In this document: positions 16,097 to 24,622 of the stretch, one piece after another
Position numbering within the stretch: position 1 is the first letter of the stretch
Layout of the letters: each line of letters begins with the position of its first letter
Assembly: GCA_017405875.1 (NCBI GenBank)
Contig: JAFQZM010000031.1
Coordinates: forward strand, 1 to 64,000
Reading direction: 5' to 3'
DNA length: 64,000 nt
From: a bacterium
GTDB lineage: Bacteria > UBP6 > UBA1177
Notes under the pieces: generated by a model
Database searches by the model: none
Told to the model about the DNA's origin: nothing
The model's input: the letters and a program-made list of their open reading frames with translations, nothing else
Program-made: the position numbers and the translations under genes

Positions 16097-18577
16097 ATGG
16101 ATCAGATATCAAGACTCAAAGCGGATTTCAAACGTGAAATACTAACATGTTTCCCTAAAAAAGCGCAGCAGGAAGGATCTGGAATACCATTGGGAACAAT
16201 TCTGCACAATATCGGCCATGCGAAAGCTGATATCAAACGAGCTTTTCCGCAGTACGAAATTCCTGAAAGCGACCGCAAAAACGAGAACAATAAATTCGAC
16301 TGGACGAAATTTTTCGCGGAACAGCTTCCTGAATTTACAGTAACTCACGAAAGATGGAAAGATGGAAAAAAAACAGATGTTTTAAGATACAATTATAAAT
16401 CAACAAACAACGACAAAGAGGAGGAACAAACTATGACAACCCAAACAGTTGAACAAACAGAAACAATCACCCCCGTCGACAAAACGAATCTGCCGAACAG
16501 AATCAAAACTCTGCTCAAATATTTGAACCAGAACCTTTACGGAAAGGAGGAAGCTGTCCGTCTCGCGCTTCTTTCCGCTGTTGCAGGCGAAAGTATTTTC
16601 TTTATCGGACTTCCTGGAACTGCAAAAAGCATGATCAGCCGACGGATTGCAGCTGCATTCAGCGATTTTTACAAGGACGGCAAGTTCAACACAGAAAACG
16701 GGGGATATTTTGAATATCTGATGAACGAATTTTCAACTCCAGATGAAATATGCGGTCCGGTCGATCTTTCGGCACTCAATGAAACACCGAGCCGCTATAC
16801 CCGCCAGACAAAAGGCTATCTTCCGAGCGCGAAAGTCGCATTTCTGGATGAAATCTGGAAAAGCGGTCCTGCAATCCTGAACACTCTTCTTACCATTGTA
16901 AACGAAAGGATTTTCCACAACGGAAGCGAAATCGAGAAAGTGCCTCTCATATCTCTCGCAGCGGCATCCAACGAACTTCCAGAGAAAAACCGCGGTCTTG
17001 AGGCGCTTTGGGACAGATTCATCCTGCGTGTATCGGTAAATCCGGTTTCAAAGGAAGAAGATTTTTTCAAAGTCGTAGATGACGGAAATACAGAAGTTAT
17101 ATCCACGGCAGAACTCACGGAAGTTCTTTTAAGCACCGCCGATGTCGAAAGCTGGCAACCGGAAATCAACAAAATAGAGCTCAGTAGTGAAGCAAAAAAT
17201 GTAATCACCGCTATCAGAAAAGAACTCACGTCATATAACAAAGACACAAAACACCAAGGTGACGAAAACTATTATATCTCTGACCGCCGCTGGAAAAAAA
17301 TAGTTCATCTCCTTAAAACAAGTGCGTTTCTTAACGGACGCGATTCTGTTGATCTTATGGACTGTTCACTTATTGAATACTGCATCTGGAATACCGACAA
17401 ACAGCAGAGTGAAGTTGGTAAAATTATTGAAAAAATCCTCGATCAGCATGGAATAACAGGTGTCGGGAACTCAATCGGCGATATTGTCGACAAGATTGAC
17501 GAATTCAAAGAAGCAGTTAACGAGAAATGGTTTGAGCATATTGTTGTGAAAGCTGTGGCAGCAAAACCCAAGCCTTATAAAATGAAAAATGGGACTTCTG
17601 CTTATAAGTTAATTTCACCAAAACAAATTCAAAGTTATAACTCTATAACACCCACATTTATCTCAGAACAATATCATCATCCTAATTATAATAGATTCGG
17701 GGCATATTTTACTTCAGATGGAGAGTTAATTGGAGATTACGACTATTATGTTAAAGAATTTAAACTTCAAGGAAACAAGGCTTGTTGGAAAGATGGATAT
17801 CGAGGTTATAACTATGAATTTGAAATTGAAACGACAACAGCTGTTCCTGCAAAAGATAAATGGGAACTCAAATTTTTTGAACCAGTTGCCAAAAAAACCA
17901 TAATGGAAGCCTTCGATAAAAAAGAATATATACCGCTTGCCAATCGGATCGATTCTGAAATCGCTGACTTGCAAAAATTCCGTGATGACAGTGCTGCTCC
18001 GTTTGAATCGAATGCTTTTGCTAAGCAGCGTTTCAGCGGGATCCTTTTGCAGCGGATTGATGACATAATACTTGATTTGAAAAAGAAAAAAGATGAACTT
18101 GAATCTCTCCGCACCAATTATGCAACGGACAAAAACATAGAATCAAAATTCGAGCTTTGCGATGCTATTATGAAAGACGGTACTTATAAGAATGCAAATG
18201 AGCAGAAAGACAACGAAAACATTCTTGCAAAAGTATGTCTAAAAGGCGATCGTGAAAATGTCGCTTTTGGCATGGCATGGGAAAACTTTGACAAGATGAA
18301 TTTTGATACGGCAAACAAATATGTTTCAAAATACGGCAAGGATTTTCCTGCACCCTATGATTCTGGCTGGATGCTTCCGACGATAGAACAATGGCAGCAG
18401 ATTTATGAAAATTCTCACAAGAAAAACGATTTTGATTTGTCTGGAAAATATTGGTCATCATCTAAGGATAAAAAACAGGGCGGTGTCTGGTATTTTAATT
18501 TTGATACCGGTGAAAAAGAGTGTACTTTGCCGTCGAACCAATATGGAATTGCTATCATCCGCAAACTGGCGCTGTAA
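16097..18577 (+). CDS. MoxR/RavA-type AAA+ ATPase with N-terminal wHTH-like and C-terminal Lcl-like domains
   Basis: 826 residues. Residues 1-105 look like an OST-HTH/LOTUS-type winged helix (IPLGTILHNIGHAKADIKRA, then KFFAEQLPEFTV), a fold usually linked to RNA binding; this call is tentative. The AAA+ core follows, with Walker A GLPGTAKS (171-178), Walker B FLDE (249-252) and RavA-like NERIFHNG and SDRRWKKIVHLLKTSAFLNG stretches. A coiled region precedes a C-terminal DUF1566-like lectin fold (GWMLPTIEQWQQIY, KYWSSS, VWYFNFDTGE). It pairs with the vWA gene immediately downstream, as RavA does with ViaA. A perfect AGGAGG before Met113 suggests a second, shorter product. Confidence 0.85.
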   Translation: MDQISRLKADFKREILTCFPKKAQQEGSGIPLGTILHNIGHAKADIKRAFPQYEIPESDRKNENNKFDWTKFFAEQLPEFTVTHERWKDGKKTDVLRYNYKSTNNDKEEEQTMTTQTVEQTETITPVDKTNLPNRIKTLLKYLNQNLYGKEEAVRLALLSAVAGESIFFIGLPGTAKSMISRRIAAAFSDFYKDGKFNTENGGYFEYLMNEFSTPDEICGPVDLSALNETPSRYTRQTKGYLPSAKVAFLDEIWKSGPAILNTLLTIVNERIFHNGSEIEKVPLISLAAASNELPEKNRGLEALWDRFILRVSVNPVSKEEDFFKVVDDGNTEVISTAELTEVLLSTADVESWQPEINKIELSSEAKNVITAIRKELTSYNKDTKHQGDENYYISDRRWKKIVHLLKTSAFLNGRDSVDLMDCSLIEYCIWNTDKQQSEVGKIIEKILDQHGITGVGNSIGDIVDKIDEFKEAVNEKWFEHIVVKAVAAKPKPYKMKNGTSAYKLISPKQIQSYNSITPTFISEQYHHPNYNRFGAYFTSDGELIGDYDYYVKEFKLQGNKACWKDGYRGYNYEFEIETTTAVPAKDKWELKFFEPVAKKTIMEAFDKKEYIPLANRIDSEIADLQKFRDDSAAPFESNAFAKQRFSGILLQRIDDIILDLKKKKDELESLRTNYATDKNIESKFELCDAIMKDGTYKNANEQKDNENILAKVCLKGDRENVAFGMAWENFDKMNFDTANKYVSKYGKDFPAPYDSGWMLPTIEQWQQIYENSHKKNDFDLSGKYWSSSKDKKQGGVWYFNFDTGEKECTLPSNQYGIAIIRKLAL
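16419..16435 (+). promoter_or_regulatory. Internal Shine-Dalgarno and start codon inside the RavA-like gene
   Basis: AGGAGG at 16419-16424 lies 8 bases before an in-frame ATG at 16433, exactly where the N-terminal wHTH-like domain ends and the ATPase begins. It is the best ribosome binding site of the gene. Confidence 0.55.
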
Positions 18578-18580
18578 ATT

Positions 18581-20617
18581 ATGATGAAACAAATTTCAGA
18601 TAAATCGCTGCATTTCAGCCATGTGGCATTAAAAGATCTTGAAGAAATTCTTAACGAAAAGCCCAATCTTCCGCAAATAAGCAAGATGAGTCAAAAGGAC
18701 ATCCGTTCTTTAAAAGACCAGATGAGGGGATTTTTCGAAGATGTAAAAAAGATCGGCTATAAAAATTTTTCATTTTTAGCTGACTGCAAGGATGTAAGAG
18801 ATTTTTTAGCCCACACAACAGGCGATATTTCAAATGAAGAGATTTTTGAGAACTTTAAAACATTCTTCAGCTTTGCAGACAAGGCAAAATCGGAACTCGA
18901 AGCCAATATCCGGCGGGCTTATTCCCAAAATAAGGAAATCCGCAAGTTCGAGAAATTCGGCTCATCAAATTTCGGTAATGAAATCGAGCGTAAAGCATTG
19001 ACTCAAAGCCTTGCCGACGCTTTTGACAATTCCATCGAAGATTCGGAAAAGCTGCCTTTTTCCAAAAATCAGGCGGCACAGGAAGCTGAAAAATTCCTGA
19101 GAACTGAAAATCAGGAGCAGAAAGAACTCCTTGATTTTGCTGCAAGTCATTCCCGGTTAAGCCAGCAGATTCAGGAAGAAATTCTCAAAACGCTGCAAAC
19201 TGCCTATGATGAAACAGAGATAACAAATCCCAAAAATCCGTTTTATGATGAGAATCTCTTTCTGCACAAAATGAATCAGCTTTCAGATGAGGAACTGCTT
19301 TCAACTCTTGCGGAACAAAAAAAGGAACTTAATAAAACCAAAACAGGCAAAAATAGTTCAGCAGACTTCGGTTTTTATGCAAAACAGTATGAAAAACTGA
19401 TTGAACCGGAGGAAAAAGAACCGGAAAAGAAAAAAAGCAAAGAATCAAAGCCGAAGAAAATCGATCCGCATGAACTTGAAATCCTTTCCCGAAATTTGAA
19501 AAAAGATCTGAACACTTCGCTGCACGAGCGTTACCTGGCATGGCAGCTTGAAGAGATAGACAAAAAAAGGAAAAAATATCTCAAAGAACTGTATGAAAAA
19601 ATCGCGCAGTTTAAGAAACTTGAGGAGCTTCTTTCGCCTTTCATCAGGAATTTCGGACGTTTATGGGATCTTTCAAAAACAGACTTCAACGATTACGGTT
19701 TTGATATCCTGAAAATGAAAGAATTTGCCGAACTGCTTAAAAACGACAAATCCCTGCAGGAACTGGCAGATTTGATAGGCAGACAGAACGGAGAGACCGA
19801 GCGTTATGAAAAAGAGCTGCGTGAAAAAATAGATATAAAAACAGAATTTCATCCGAAACCGGCATACCGCGGGCAAATTTCGGGAATACGCCTGAGCGGA
19901 GAAATTTCATCAGCCCTGCCCAGTGCGCTTGCCATGTCTGCTAATCCGAAGACAAAACCCTATTTCAACCTGCAAGTTACAGAAAAAAAACTACCTTCAT
20001 ACTCATACACCAACAGGCAGAAGTTTTACCGCGAAGAACGCGGAACAGAAGAAGTTGAAGTTCCGGTAAAAGAAAAGGAGCAGAAAGGTCCTGTCATCAT
20101 CTGCGTCGATACAAGCGGTTCGATGAACGGAACTCCCGAGCGCGTGGCAAAAACTATAACGTTCGCTCTTGCAAAAAAATGCTTGGAAGAAGAGCGCAAA
20201 TGTTATCTGATTTCATTTTCGACCGGAATCGAAGTGCAGGATTTGTCCGAATTTGAAAAAGGCAGCGGATTGCTTGAATTAGCAAAGTTTCTGCGAAAAT
20301 CTTTCAACGGCGGAACCGATGCAGAACCGGCTTTGCAGCATTCTCTGGCACTTTTACAGAAGAACGACTGGAAAAACGCCGATGTTCTTGTTGTAAGTGA
20401 TATGGTCATGGGAAATTTGTCGGAATCTGTTAAAACAAGCATCAAATCACAGCAGGTGAAAGAAACAAAATTCTACTCCCTGCTCGTGGGCAATTCGGGC
20501 AATAAAAACGTCATCGAAGTTTTTGATGAAAACTGGAGCTACGACATCAATTCGCGAGACGCAATGCGGCATTTAGTCAGACAGACTCACAAGCTGAATG
20601 AAATAAATAAGAACTAA
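18581..20617 (+). CDS. vWA-domain partner of the RavA-like ATPase (ViaA-like)
   Basis: 678 residues. A long, charged, largely helical N-terminal part (about 1-470) leads into a C-terminal von Willebrand A domain. The MIDAS motif DTSGSMNG starts at Asp510, with GGTDAEPAL and VVSDMVMG supplying the other metal ligands. This layout matches ViaA-type proteins that bind RavA/MoxR ATPases. The gene starts 4 bases after its ATPase partner, so they are cotranscribed. MoxR-vWA pairs act as chaperone-like machines and have also been found in predicted counter-invader systems. Here the island context favours the latter, as inference. Confidence 0.88.
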   Translation: MMKQISDKSLHFSHVALKDLEEILNEKPNLPQISKMSQKDIRSLKDQMRGFFEDVKKIGYKNFSFLADCKDVRDFLAHTTGDISNEEIFENFKTFFSFADKAKSELEANIRRAYSQNKEIRKFEKFGSSNFGNEIERKALTQSLADAFDNSIEDSEKLPFSKNQAAQEAEKFLRTENQEQKELLDFAASHSRLSQQIQEEILKTLQTAYDETEITNPKNPFYDENLFLHKMNQLSDEELLSTLAEQKKELNKTKTGKNSSADFGFYAKQYEKLIEPEEKEPEKKKSKESKPKKIDPHELEILSRNLKKDLNTSLHERYLAWQLEEIDKKRKKYLKELYEKIAQFKKLEELLSPFIRNFGRLWDLSKTDFNDYGFDILKMKEFAELLKNDKSLQELADLIGRQNGETERYEKELREKIDIKTEFHPKPAYRGQISGIRLSGEISSALPSALAMSANPKTKPYFNLQVTEKKLPSYSYTNRQKFYREERGTEEVEVPVKEKEQKGPVIICVDTSGSMNGTPERVAKTITFALAKKCLEEERKCYLISFSTGIEVQDLSEFEKGSGLLELAKFLRKSFNGGTDAEPALQHSLALLQKNDWKNADVLVVSDMVMGNLSESVKTSIKSQQVKETKFYSLLVGNSGNKNVIEVFDENWSYDINSRDAMRHLVRQTHKLNEINKN

Positions 20618-20699
20618 TCAGCTTTCCCAAAAAATTTGTCAAAAATCTCTTCTTCTTTAAAATTACGCAGTTTTTTAATCACTTTTTACGAGGTTGGAG

Positions 20700-21557
20700 A
20701 TGAGCGACAACAATTCGGGAGAAAAAAAGATTTTTTCCGGCAAGGAAATGCGTGACCGTATTGAAACTGTTCTTGCCTTTTTAAACCGTAATCTGCGAGG
20801 CAGAGAGGAAGCAATCAACCTTTCGCTGCTTTCGGCTGTTGCTGCGGAAGACATTATTCTTTCCGGAAGATCCGACAACGACAAAAAACTTATTCAGTTC
20901 TCTATCCAAAGTGCGTTTAAAGATTATTACAGCCATGATCAGTTTGCCCCCCGGTCGTCAGAATACGGCATTGATTCTTTATTCCGTATGGAAAACTCGT
21001 CGGAAGCAGATCCCTATAAAGCTGCGGAAAATAATGAAGATTGGGTCCTTAATGTCGAGGTAAAACCGGTTTCGGATGACGACGATTTTTTCAACTTCGT
21101 AAACAGTCCCAGCTTCGAGACAATCCCGAATCCCGATAAAGAACAAAAAGCCGCACTGCTTACAATAAAGGAAGTAAAAGAGTGGCAGCCGGTAATCGAC
21201 AGGGTCGAACTGAGCGAAGAAGCCAAAAGTGTCATTTCAGAAATCAGAAGAAAGTGCTTCGAGTTCTATGTAAGTGACTCCCGCTGGAAAAGAATCGTCC
21301 ATGTTCTCAAAACCTGCGCTTTCCTGAACGGCAGAAGCAAAGTCGATCTCATCGACTGTCTGCTTATCGACTACGCGATCCCGAACCGTTTTGTCGAAGA
21401 GATTCTGAAACGGCATGCAGTTGAGAGCAAACTGGACGGCAAACAGCACGCACAATACAAAGCAAACATATTTACACGCCAGAAATACTACGAAATCCTC
21501 AAGGCTTCCATCGACGATAAAAAACTCGAATTGGAACACAAGAAAAAGTTGTACTAA
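20700..21557 (+). CDS. RavA-like pseudo-ATPase (AAA+ core deleted)
   Basis: 285 residues, clearly homologous to the RavA-like protein at 16097: RIETVLAFLNRNLRGREEAI matches RIKTLLKYLNQNLYGKEEAV, and VSDSRWKRIVHVLKTCAFLN matches its lid region. The Walker A position reads SGRSDNDKK instead of GLPGTAKS. The segment carrying Walker B and the sensors is missing without loss of frame. It cannot be a normal ATPase and is more likely a regulatory or structural subunit of the same complex. Start chosen at ATG 20700 with GAGG upstream; an in-frame TTG at 20694 is less likely. Confidence 0.82.
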   Translation: MSDNNSGEKKIFSGKEMRDRIETVLAFLNRNLRGREEAINLSLLSAVAAEDIILSGRSDNDKKLIQFSIQSAFKDYYSHDQFAPRSSEYGIDSLFRMENSSEADPYKAAENNEDWVLNVEVKPVSDDDDFFNFVNSPSFETIPNPDKEQKAALLTIKEVKEWQPVIDRVELSEEAKSVISEIRRKCFEFYVSDSRWKRIVHVLKTCAFLNGRSKVDLIDCLLIDYAIPNRFVEEILKRHAVESKLDGKQHAQYKANIFTRQKYYEILKASIDDKKLELEHKKKLY

Positions 21558-21630
21558 GCTCAAAGCAAACCACTTAATATATTGATCTTTTCCTTCATCA
21601 GCTAAATTTTTTCTCAAAAAATCTCTCTTA

Positions 21631-21672
21631 TTTGTCAACTTCACTTTTTTTCGACGCTTATAGATAGGGCGA
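21631..21672 (+). promoter_or_regulatory. Island promoter element B
   Basis: TTTGTCAACT, 16 bases, then CTTATAGATAGGGCGA, followed by AGGTTCTTT as in element A. It lies 410 bp before the next gene, with a structured region between. Confidence 0.7.
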
Positions 21673-21726
21673 GAGGTTCTTTGATATGTGAAAAGCGGAA
21701 TATTTTCAACCGGTCTCCAAAAGATC

Positions 21727-21754
21727 TTGACACTTGATTTTTTTTTCTTACCCT
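21727..21754 (+). promoter_or_regulatory. Possible sigma-70 promoter inside the long leader
   Basis: Perfect TTGACA (21727-21732), 16-bp T-rich spacer, TACCCT (21749-21754). It could drive the hairpin-rich leader separately from element B. Confidence 0.4.
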
Positions 21755-21759
21755 ATTCT

Positions 21760-22060
21760 CGTTTTTATGATCATTACTACTTTGAACAGATTTACACCTT
21801 TTTTGGCTTTAGGCTTATGCCATTTCTTCGCTGACTCACAGAAATGTGAGCCCAACTGGTGTTTTTTTAGTATTCTTTGTTTCCTGGTTGGTAGGCGAAT
21901 TTTCATTCGAGTTTTCATTTTCGAATGAAGATCTCATTTAACATAATGAGGGAAGAGCCAAAGAAAACAGAGAACGAAATTTTCATAAGTTAGATTTCCT
22001 TCTTTGTAAGGCTAGTAATCGGGCTGGCAATCAAGTCAGTAATCAATCTAGTAATTAAAA
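21760..22060 (+). ncRNA. Candidate structured leader or small RNA
   Basis: This non-coding stretch carries three perfect hairpins: CTCACA-GAAA-TGTGAG (21835-21850, with a GNRA tetraloop), TTCATTCGA/TCGAATGAA (21902-21929) and CTCATT/AATGAG (21933-21950). CCAAC (21852) can also pair with GTTGG (21886). An open frame across 21734-21928 shows no coding character. The boundaries are guesses. Confidence 0.35.
22011..22058 (+). repeat. 12-bp tandem repeat, four units
   Basis: Four consecutive 12-mers with the pattern RYYRGYAATYRR: GCTAGTAATCGG, GCTGGCAATCAA, GTCAGTAATCAA and TCTAGTAATTAA. They end 13 bases before the GGAGGG ribosome binding site of the gene at 22082. Confidence 0.75.
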
Positions 22061-22081
22061 AAAACTCAAGGGAGGGAATTT

Positions 22082-22318
22082 ATGTCAAAAAAAGATTTAC
22101 GAGACTCATTAAAACGAATTTTTATCGGTTACAGAAAAATGACTCCTCAGATTGAGTCATCTTTGCTTACGCTTGGGATCGAAATCGGTCGCAAACAGAA
22201 TCATGTTGTCCTGCTTATTGTCGGGGCTTCAGGCAAACATTCGGTTCCAATCAGCAGCACAGGAAGCGACAAGCGCGAAGGCTTGAATATCGTTACAAAA
22301 ATTATGAGACTTTTTTAA
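22082..22318 (+). CDS. Small protein, unknown (possibly HicA/dsRBD-like fold)
   Basis: 78 residues with a strong GGAGGG site. It is the first gene of the operon running to 29964 and ends 10 bases before the next start. The order helix, GIEIGRKQNHVVLLIVGASG, strand, then a final helix (REGLNIVTKIMRLF) loosely recalls HicA/dsRBD-like folds, but key residues are not convincing and I do not assign a family. Confidence 0.65.
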   Translation: MSKKDLRDSLKRIFIGYRKMTPQIESSLLTLGIEIGRKQNHVVLLIVGASGKHSVPISSTGSDKREGLNIVTKIMRLF

Positions 22319-22328
22319 AGGAGGAAGA

Positions 22329-24536
22329 ATGCGCATACTTATAGTAATTCACGGCTATCCGCCCTTTTATATGGCAGGTTCCGAGGTCTACACCTACAAT
22401 CTTGCAAGAGAACTTGCGAAAACCAACGATGTTTTCGTGTTTCACCGCATAGAAGAGACAACAGAACCGCTTTATCAAGTTACTGACACAACTAAAGATA
22501 GAGTAAATATCCGCTATATCAACAATTATGAGCCGGATAACGCGACATTTTATGACAAATATTTGAATCCTGTTGTTGATGACGCATTCCGCGATTATGT
22601 AAAACTTATTCAACCTGATGTTGTCCATGTCGGCCACTTGTCGCATCTTTCAACACAGATCCCGATTATTGCAAAAATGGAATTCGGACTTCCGGTTCTG
22701 TTCACGATTCATGATTTCTGGATGTTCTGTCACCGCGGTCAGCTGATAAATCCGAAAGACTGGCAGATCTGCCCTCTGCCGAATATCAGCCAATGCACTG
22801 AATGCGCCGCTTTTCACTACAAAAAACCCGATTTCAGCACAGAACTTATAAAAGAGCGCGACGAGCATATACGCAATGTTCTTGACTGCATAGACGTGTT
22901 TTTCGCTCCTTCGCATACTTTGGAAAAATTCTGTATTGATATGGGTGTCGAACCGGAAAAAATCTTTTATTCAAAATACGGGTTCAACACTTCCAATATT
23001 CAAAAACATCCAAAATTACTGCACGAAAAGATCACTTTTGGTTTCATGGGGCGCATAATCCACACGAAAGGAGTCCATCTTCTGTGCGAAGCTTTCAGCA
23101 AAGTACAGGGTAATACCGGACTTGTGATCTGGGGCGATACAGAGAGTGAATACGGTGAAAATTTGGTCAAAAAATATTCCTGTGAAAACATCGAATTCAA
23201 GGGAGCCTATCACAACGACAAATTACAGGAAGTCCTTGATTCTTTTGATGTTCTTGTCTGCCCGTCGATCTGGCTCGAAAACGCTCCGCTTGTAATTCAG
23301 GAAGCCCAGGCAGCCGAAATTCCTGTTCTGGTGAGTGACAAAGGCGGAATGGCGGAACTTGTCCACGACGGAATCGACGGCTTTACGTTCAAACTCGGAG
23401 ATACGGATGATCTGCGCTCCAAAATGCAGGATATTGTTGATGATCCGCAGAAGCTGCTTAAGTTGAAAACTCCGATAGAAAAAGTCCGTTCCATGAAAGA
23501 TGATGCCGCTTTCTGCATTCAGAAATACTCGGAACTGTCAAAGAAAAAAGTTACTTACCCCCACCGCCCGGCACCGTGGAGAGTGACTTTCATCACGAAT
23601 CCCGACAAATGCAACCTTCACTGCAAAATGTGTGACACCTTTTCTGCCGACAACCGCATCAGGCTGAAAAAATCCAGTCGTCCGGAGATGGATTTCGCCG
23701 TTATCGAAAAGACCGTGAATCTTCTTGCTCCGCACGGACTCAAGGAAATTATCCCATCAACAATGGGCGAGCCGCTTTTGTATTCGAACTTCGAAGATCT
23801 GATAGAGCTGTGCCGCAGGAACAACATAAAAATGAACCTCACTACAAACGGAACATTCCCGCAAAAAGGCGTGGATTTCTGGGCTCCGAAACTTTTGGAG
23901 GTGATTTCCGATGTGAAATTCAGCATCAACGGGATAAATCCTGAAATAAACGAAAGTATCATGTGCGGAATCGACACCGGAAAGCAGCTGCGGAACATCA
24001 AACGTTATCTTGATCTTCGCAAAGAACTCGGCAAGAACAGCACAGTCACGCTTCAGTGCACCTTCATGAAGTCCAACCTTTACGAACTGAAGAACATCAT
24101 TCTCTGGGGAATCGAACACGGTGTCGACAGGATCAAAGGGCATCATTTGTGGAAAACGGCTGATTCTTTAGAAAGCGAAATGCTCAGAACCAAGGAAAAC
24201 GCTCCGCTTTGGAATGCTGTCTGCGAAGAATGTCATAAAATTGCCGACGGCAGAATAAGACTTGAAAACTTCACTCCAGTCGATTTGAACGAACCGGCCC
24301 TTGATTCAAGCGACACAATATGTCAGTTTCTCGGAAAAGAACTCTGGATAGAATACGACGGCTCTTACCAGATTTGCTGCTGTCCCGATGAAGTGCGCAG
24401 AGAGTTCGGAGATTTCGGCAATGTCGCGGAACTTTCCCCGCTTGAAATGTGGAACGGCAGGAAATACCGCGACTTTATTGCGAACTGGGGAGAGAGTGAA
24501 AACTGCAAAAAATGCAATATGAGGAGGAAAAGATGA
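22329..24536 (+). CDS. Glycosyltransferase family 4 fused to a radical SAM/SPASM enzyme
   Basis: 735 residues in two parts. Residues 1-400 are a GT4-type glycosyltransferase: HGYPPFYMAGSEVYTYNLAR at the N-terminus, FGFMGRIIHTKGVHLLCEAF, and the nucleotide-sugar motif APLVIQEAQAAEIPVLVSDKGG. Residues 415-735 are a radical SAM enzyme with cluster cysteines C428, C432 and C435 (CNLHCKMC), STMGEPLLY as the GGE-like strand, and a C-terminal SPASM-type auxiliary cluster region (YQICCCPDE, NCKKCNMRRKR). The fusion suggests one pathway that both glycosylates and radically modifies a product. The substrate is unknown. The SPASM end raises a peptide or a sugar as possible targets. Confidence 0.88.
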   Translation: MRILIVIHGYPPFYMAGSEVYTYNLARELAKTNDVFVFHRIEETTEPLYQVTDTTKDRVNIRYINNYEPDNATFYDKYLNPVVDDAFRDYVKLIQPDVVHVGHLSHLSTQIPIIAKMEFGLPVLFTIHDFWMFCHRGQLINPKDWQICPLPNISQCTECAAFHYKKPDFSTELIKERDEHIRNVLDCIDVFFAPSHTLEKFCIDMGVEPEKIFYSKYGFNTSNIQKHPKLLHEKITFGFMGRIIHTKGVHLLCEAFSKVQGNTGLVIWGDTESEYGENLVKKYSCENIEFKGAYHNDKLQEVLDSFDVLVCPSIWLENAPLVIQEAQAAEIPVLVSDKGGMAELVHDGIDGFTFKLGDTDDLRSKMQDIVDDPQKLLKLKTPIEKVRSMKDDAAFCIQKYSELSKKKVTYPHRPAPWRVTFITNPDKCNLHCKMCDTFSADNRIRLKKSSRPEMDFAVIEKTVNLLAPHGLKEIIPSTMGEPLLYSNFEDLIELCRRNNIKMNLTTNGTFPQKGVDFWAPKLLEVISDVKFSINGINPEINESIMCGIDTGKQLRNIKRYLDLRKELGKNSTVTLQCTFMKSNLYELKNIILWGIEHGVDRIKGHHLWKTADSLESEMLRTKENAPLWNAVCEECHKIADGRIRLENFTPVDLNEPALDSSDTICQFLGKELWIEYDGSYQICCCPDEVRREFGDFGNVAELSPLEMWNGRKYRDFIANWGESENCKKCNMRRKR

Positions 24537-24610
24537 AAATCCTCAAGCTTGTATTGCCACTGCAAAATATGACATATCAAAATCTGATAAAAATTTATTA
24601 TGAAAATTAA
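24533..24610 (+). CDS. 25-residue ORF coupled to the radical SAM gene
   Basis: The ATG overlaps the TGA of the preceding gene (ATGA) and has a strong GAGGAGG site. The peptide is MKILKLVLPLQNMTYQNLIK plus five residues (IYYEN). It may be a real small peptide, even a substrate of the radical SAM/SPASM enzyme, or the stump of a lost gene. The sequence cannot decide. Confidence 0.35.
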   Translation: MKILKLVLPLQNMTYQNLIKIYYEN

Positions 24611-24622
24611 GGAGATTAGAGA

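Noticed and set aside
20635-20670. A sixth copy of the island promoter element before the pseudo-ATPase gene
   Set aside because: TTTGTCAAAA is followed by TTACGCAG, but the second box is off by about two bases and lacks the CTTAYA core. It may be a decayed copy; not counted.
21734-21928. A 64-codon hydrophobic open frame in the leader region
   Set aside because: No ribosome binding site, no start in good context, and it overlaps the perfect hairpins, which explain the sequence better.
22082-22318. A HicA toxin with a HicB antitoxin
   Set aside because: The small protein lacks a convincing HicA active-site His context and no HicB-like gene is adjacent.
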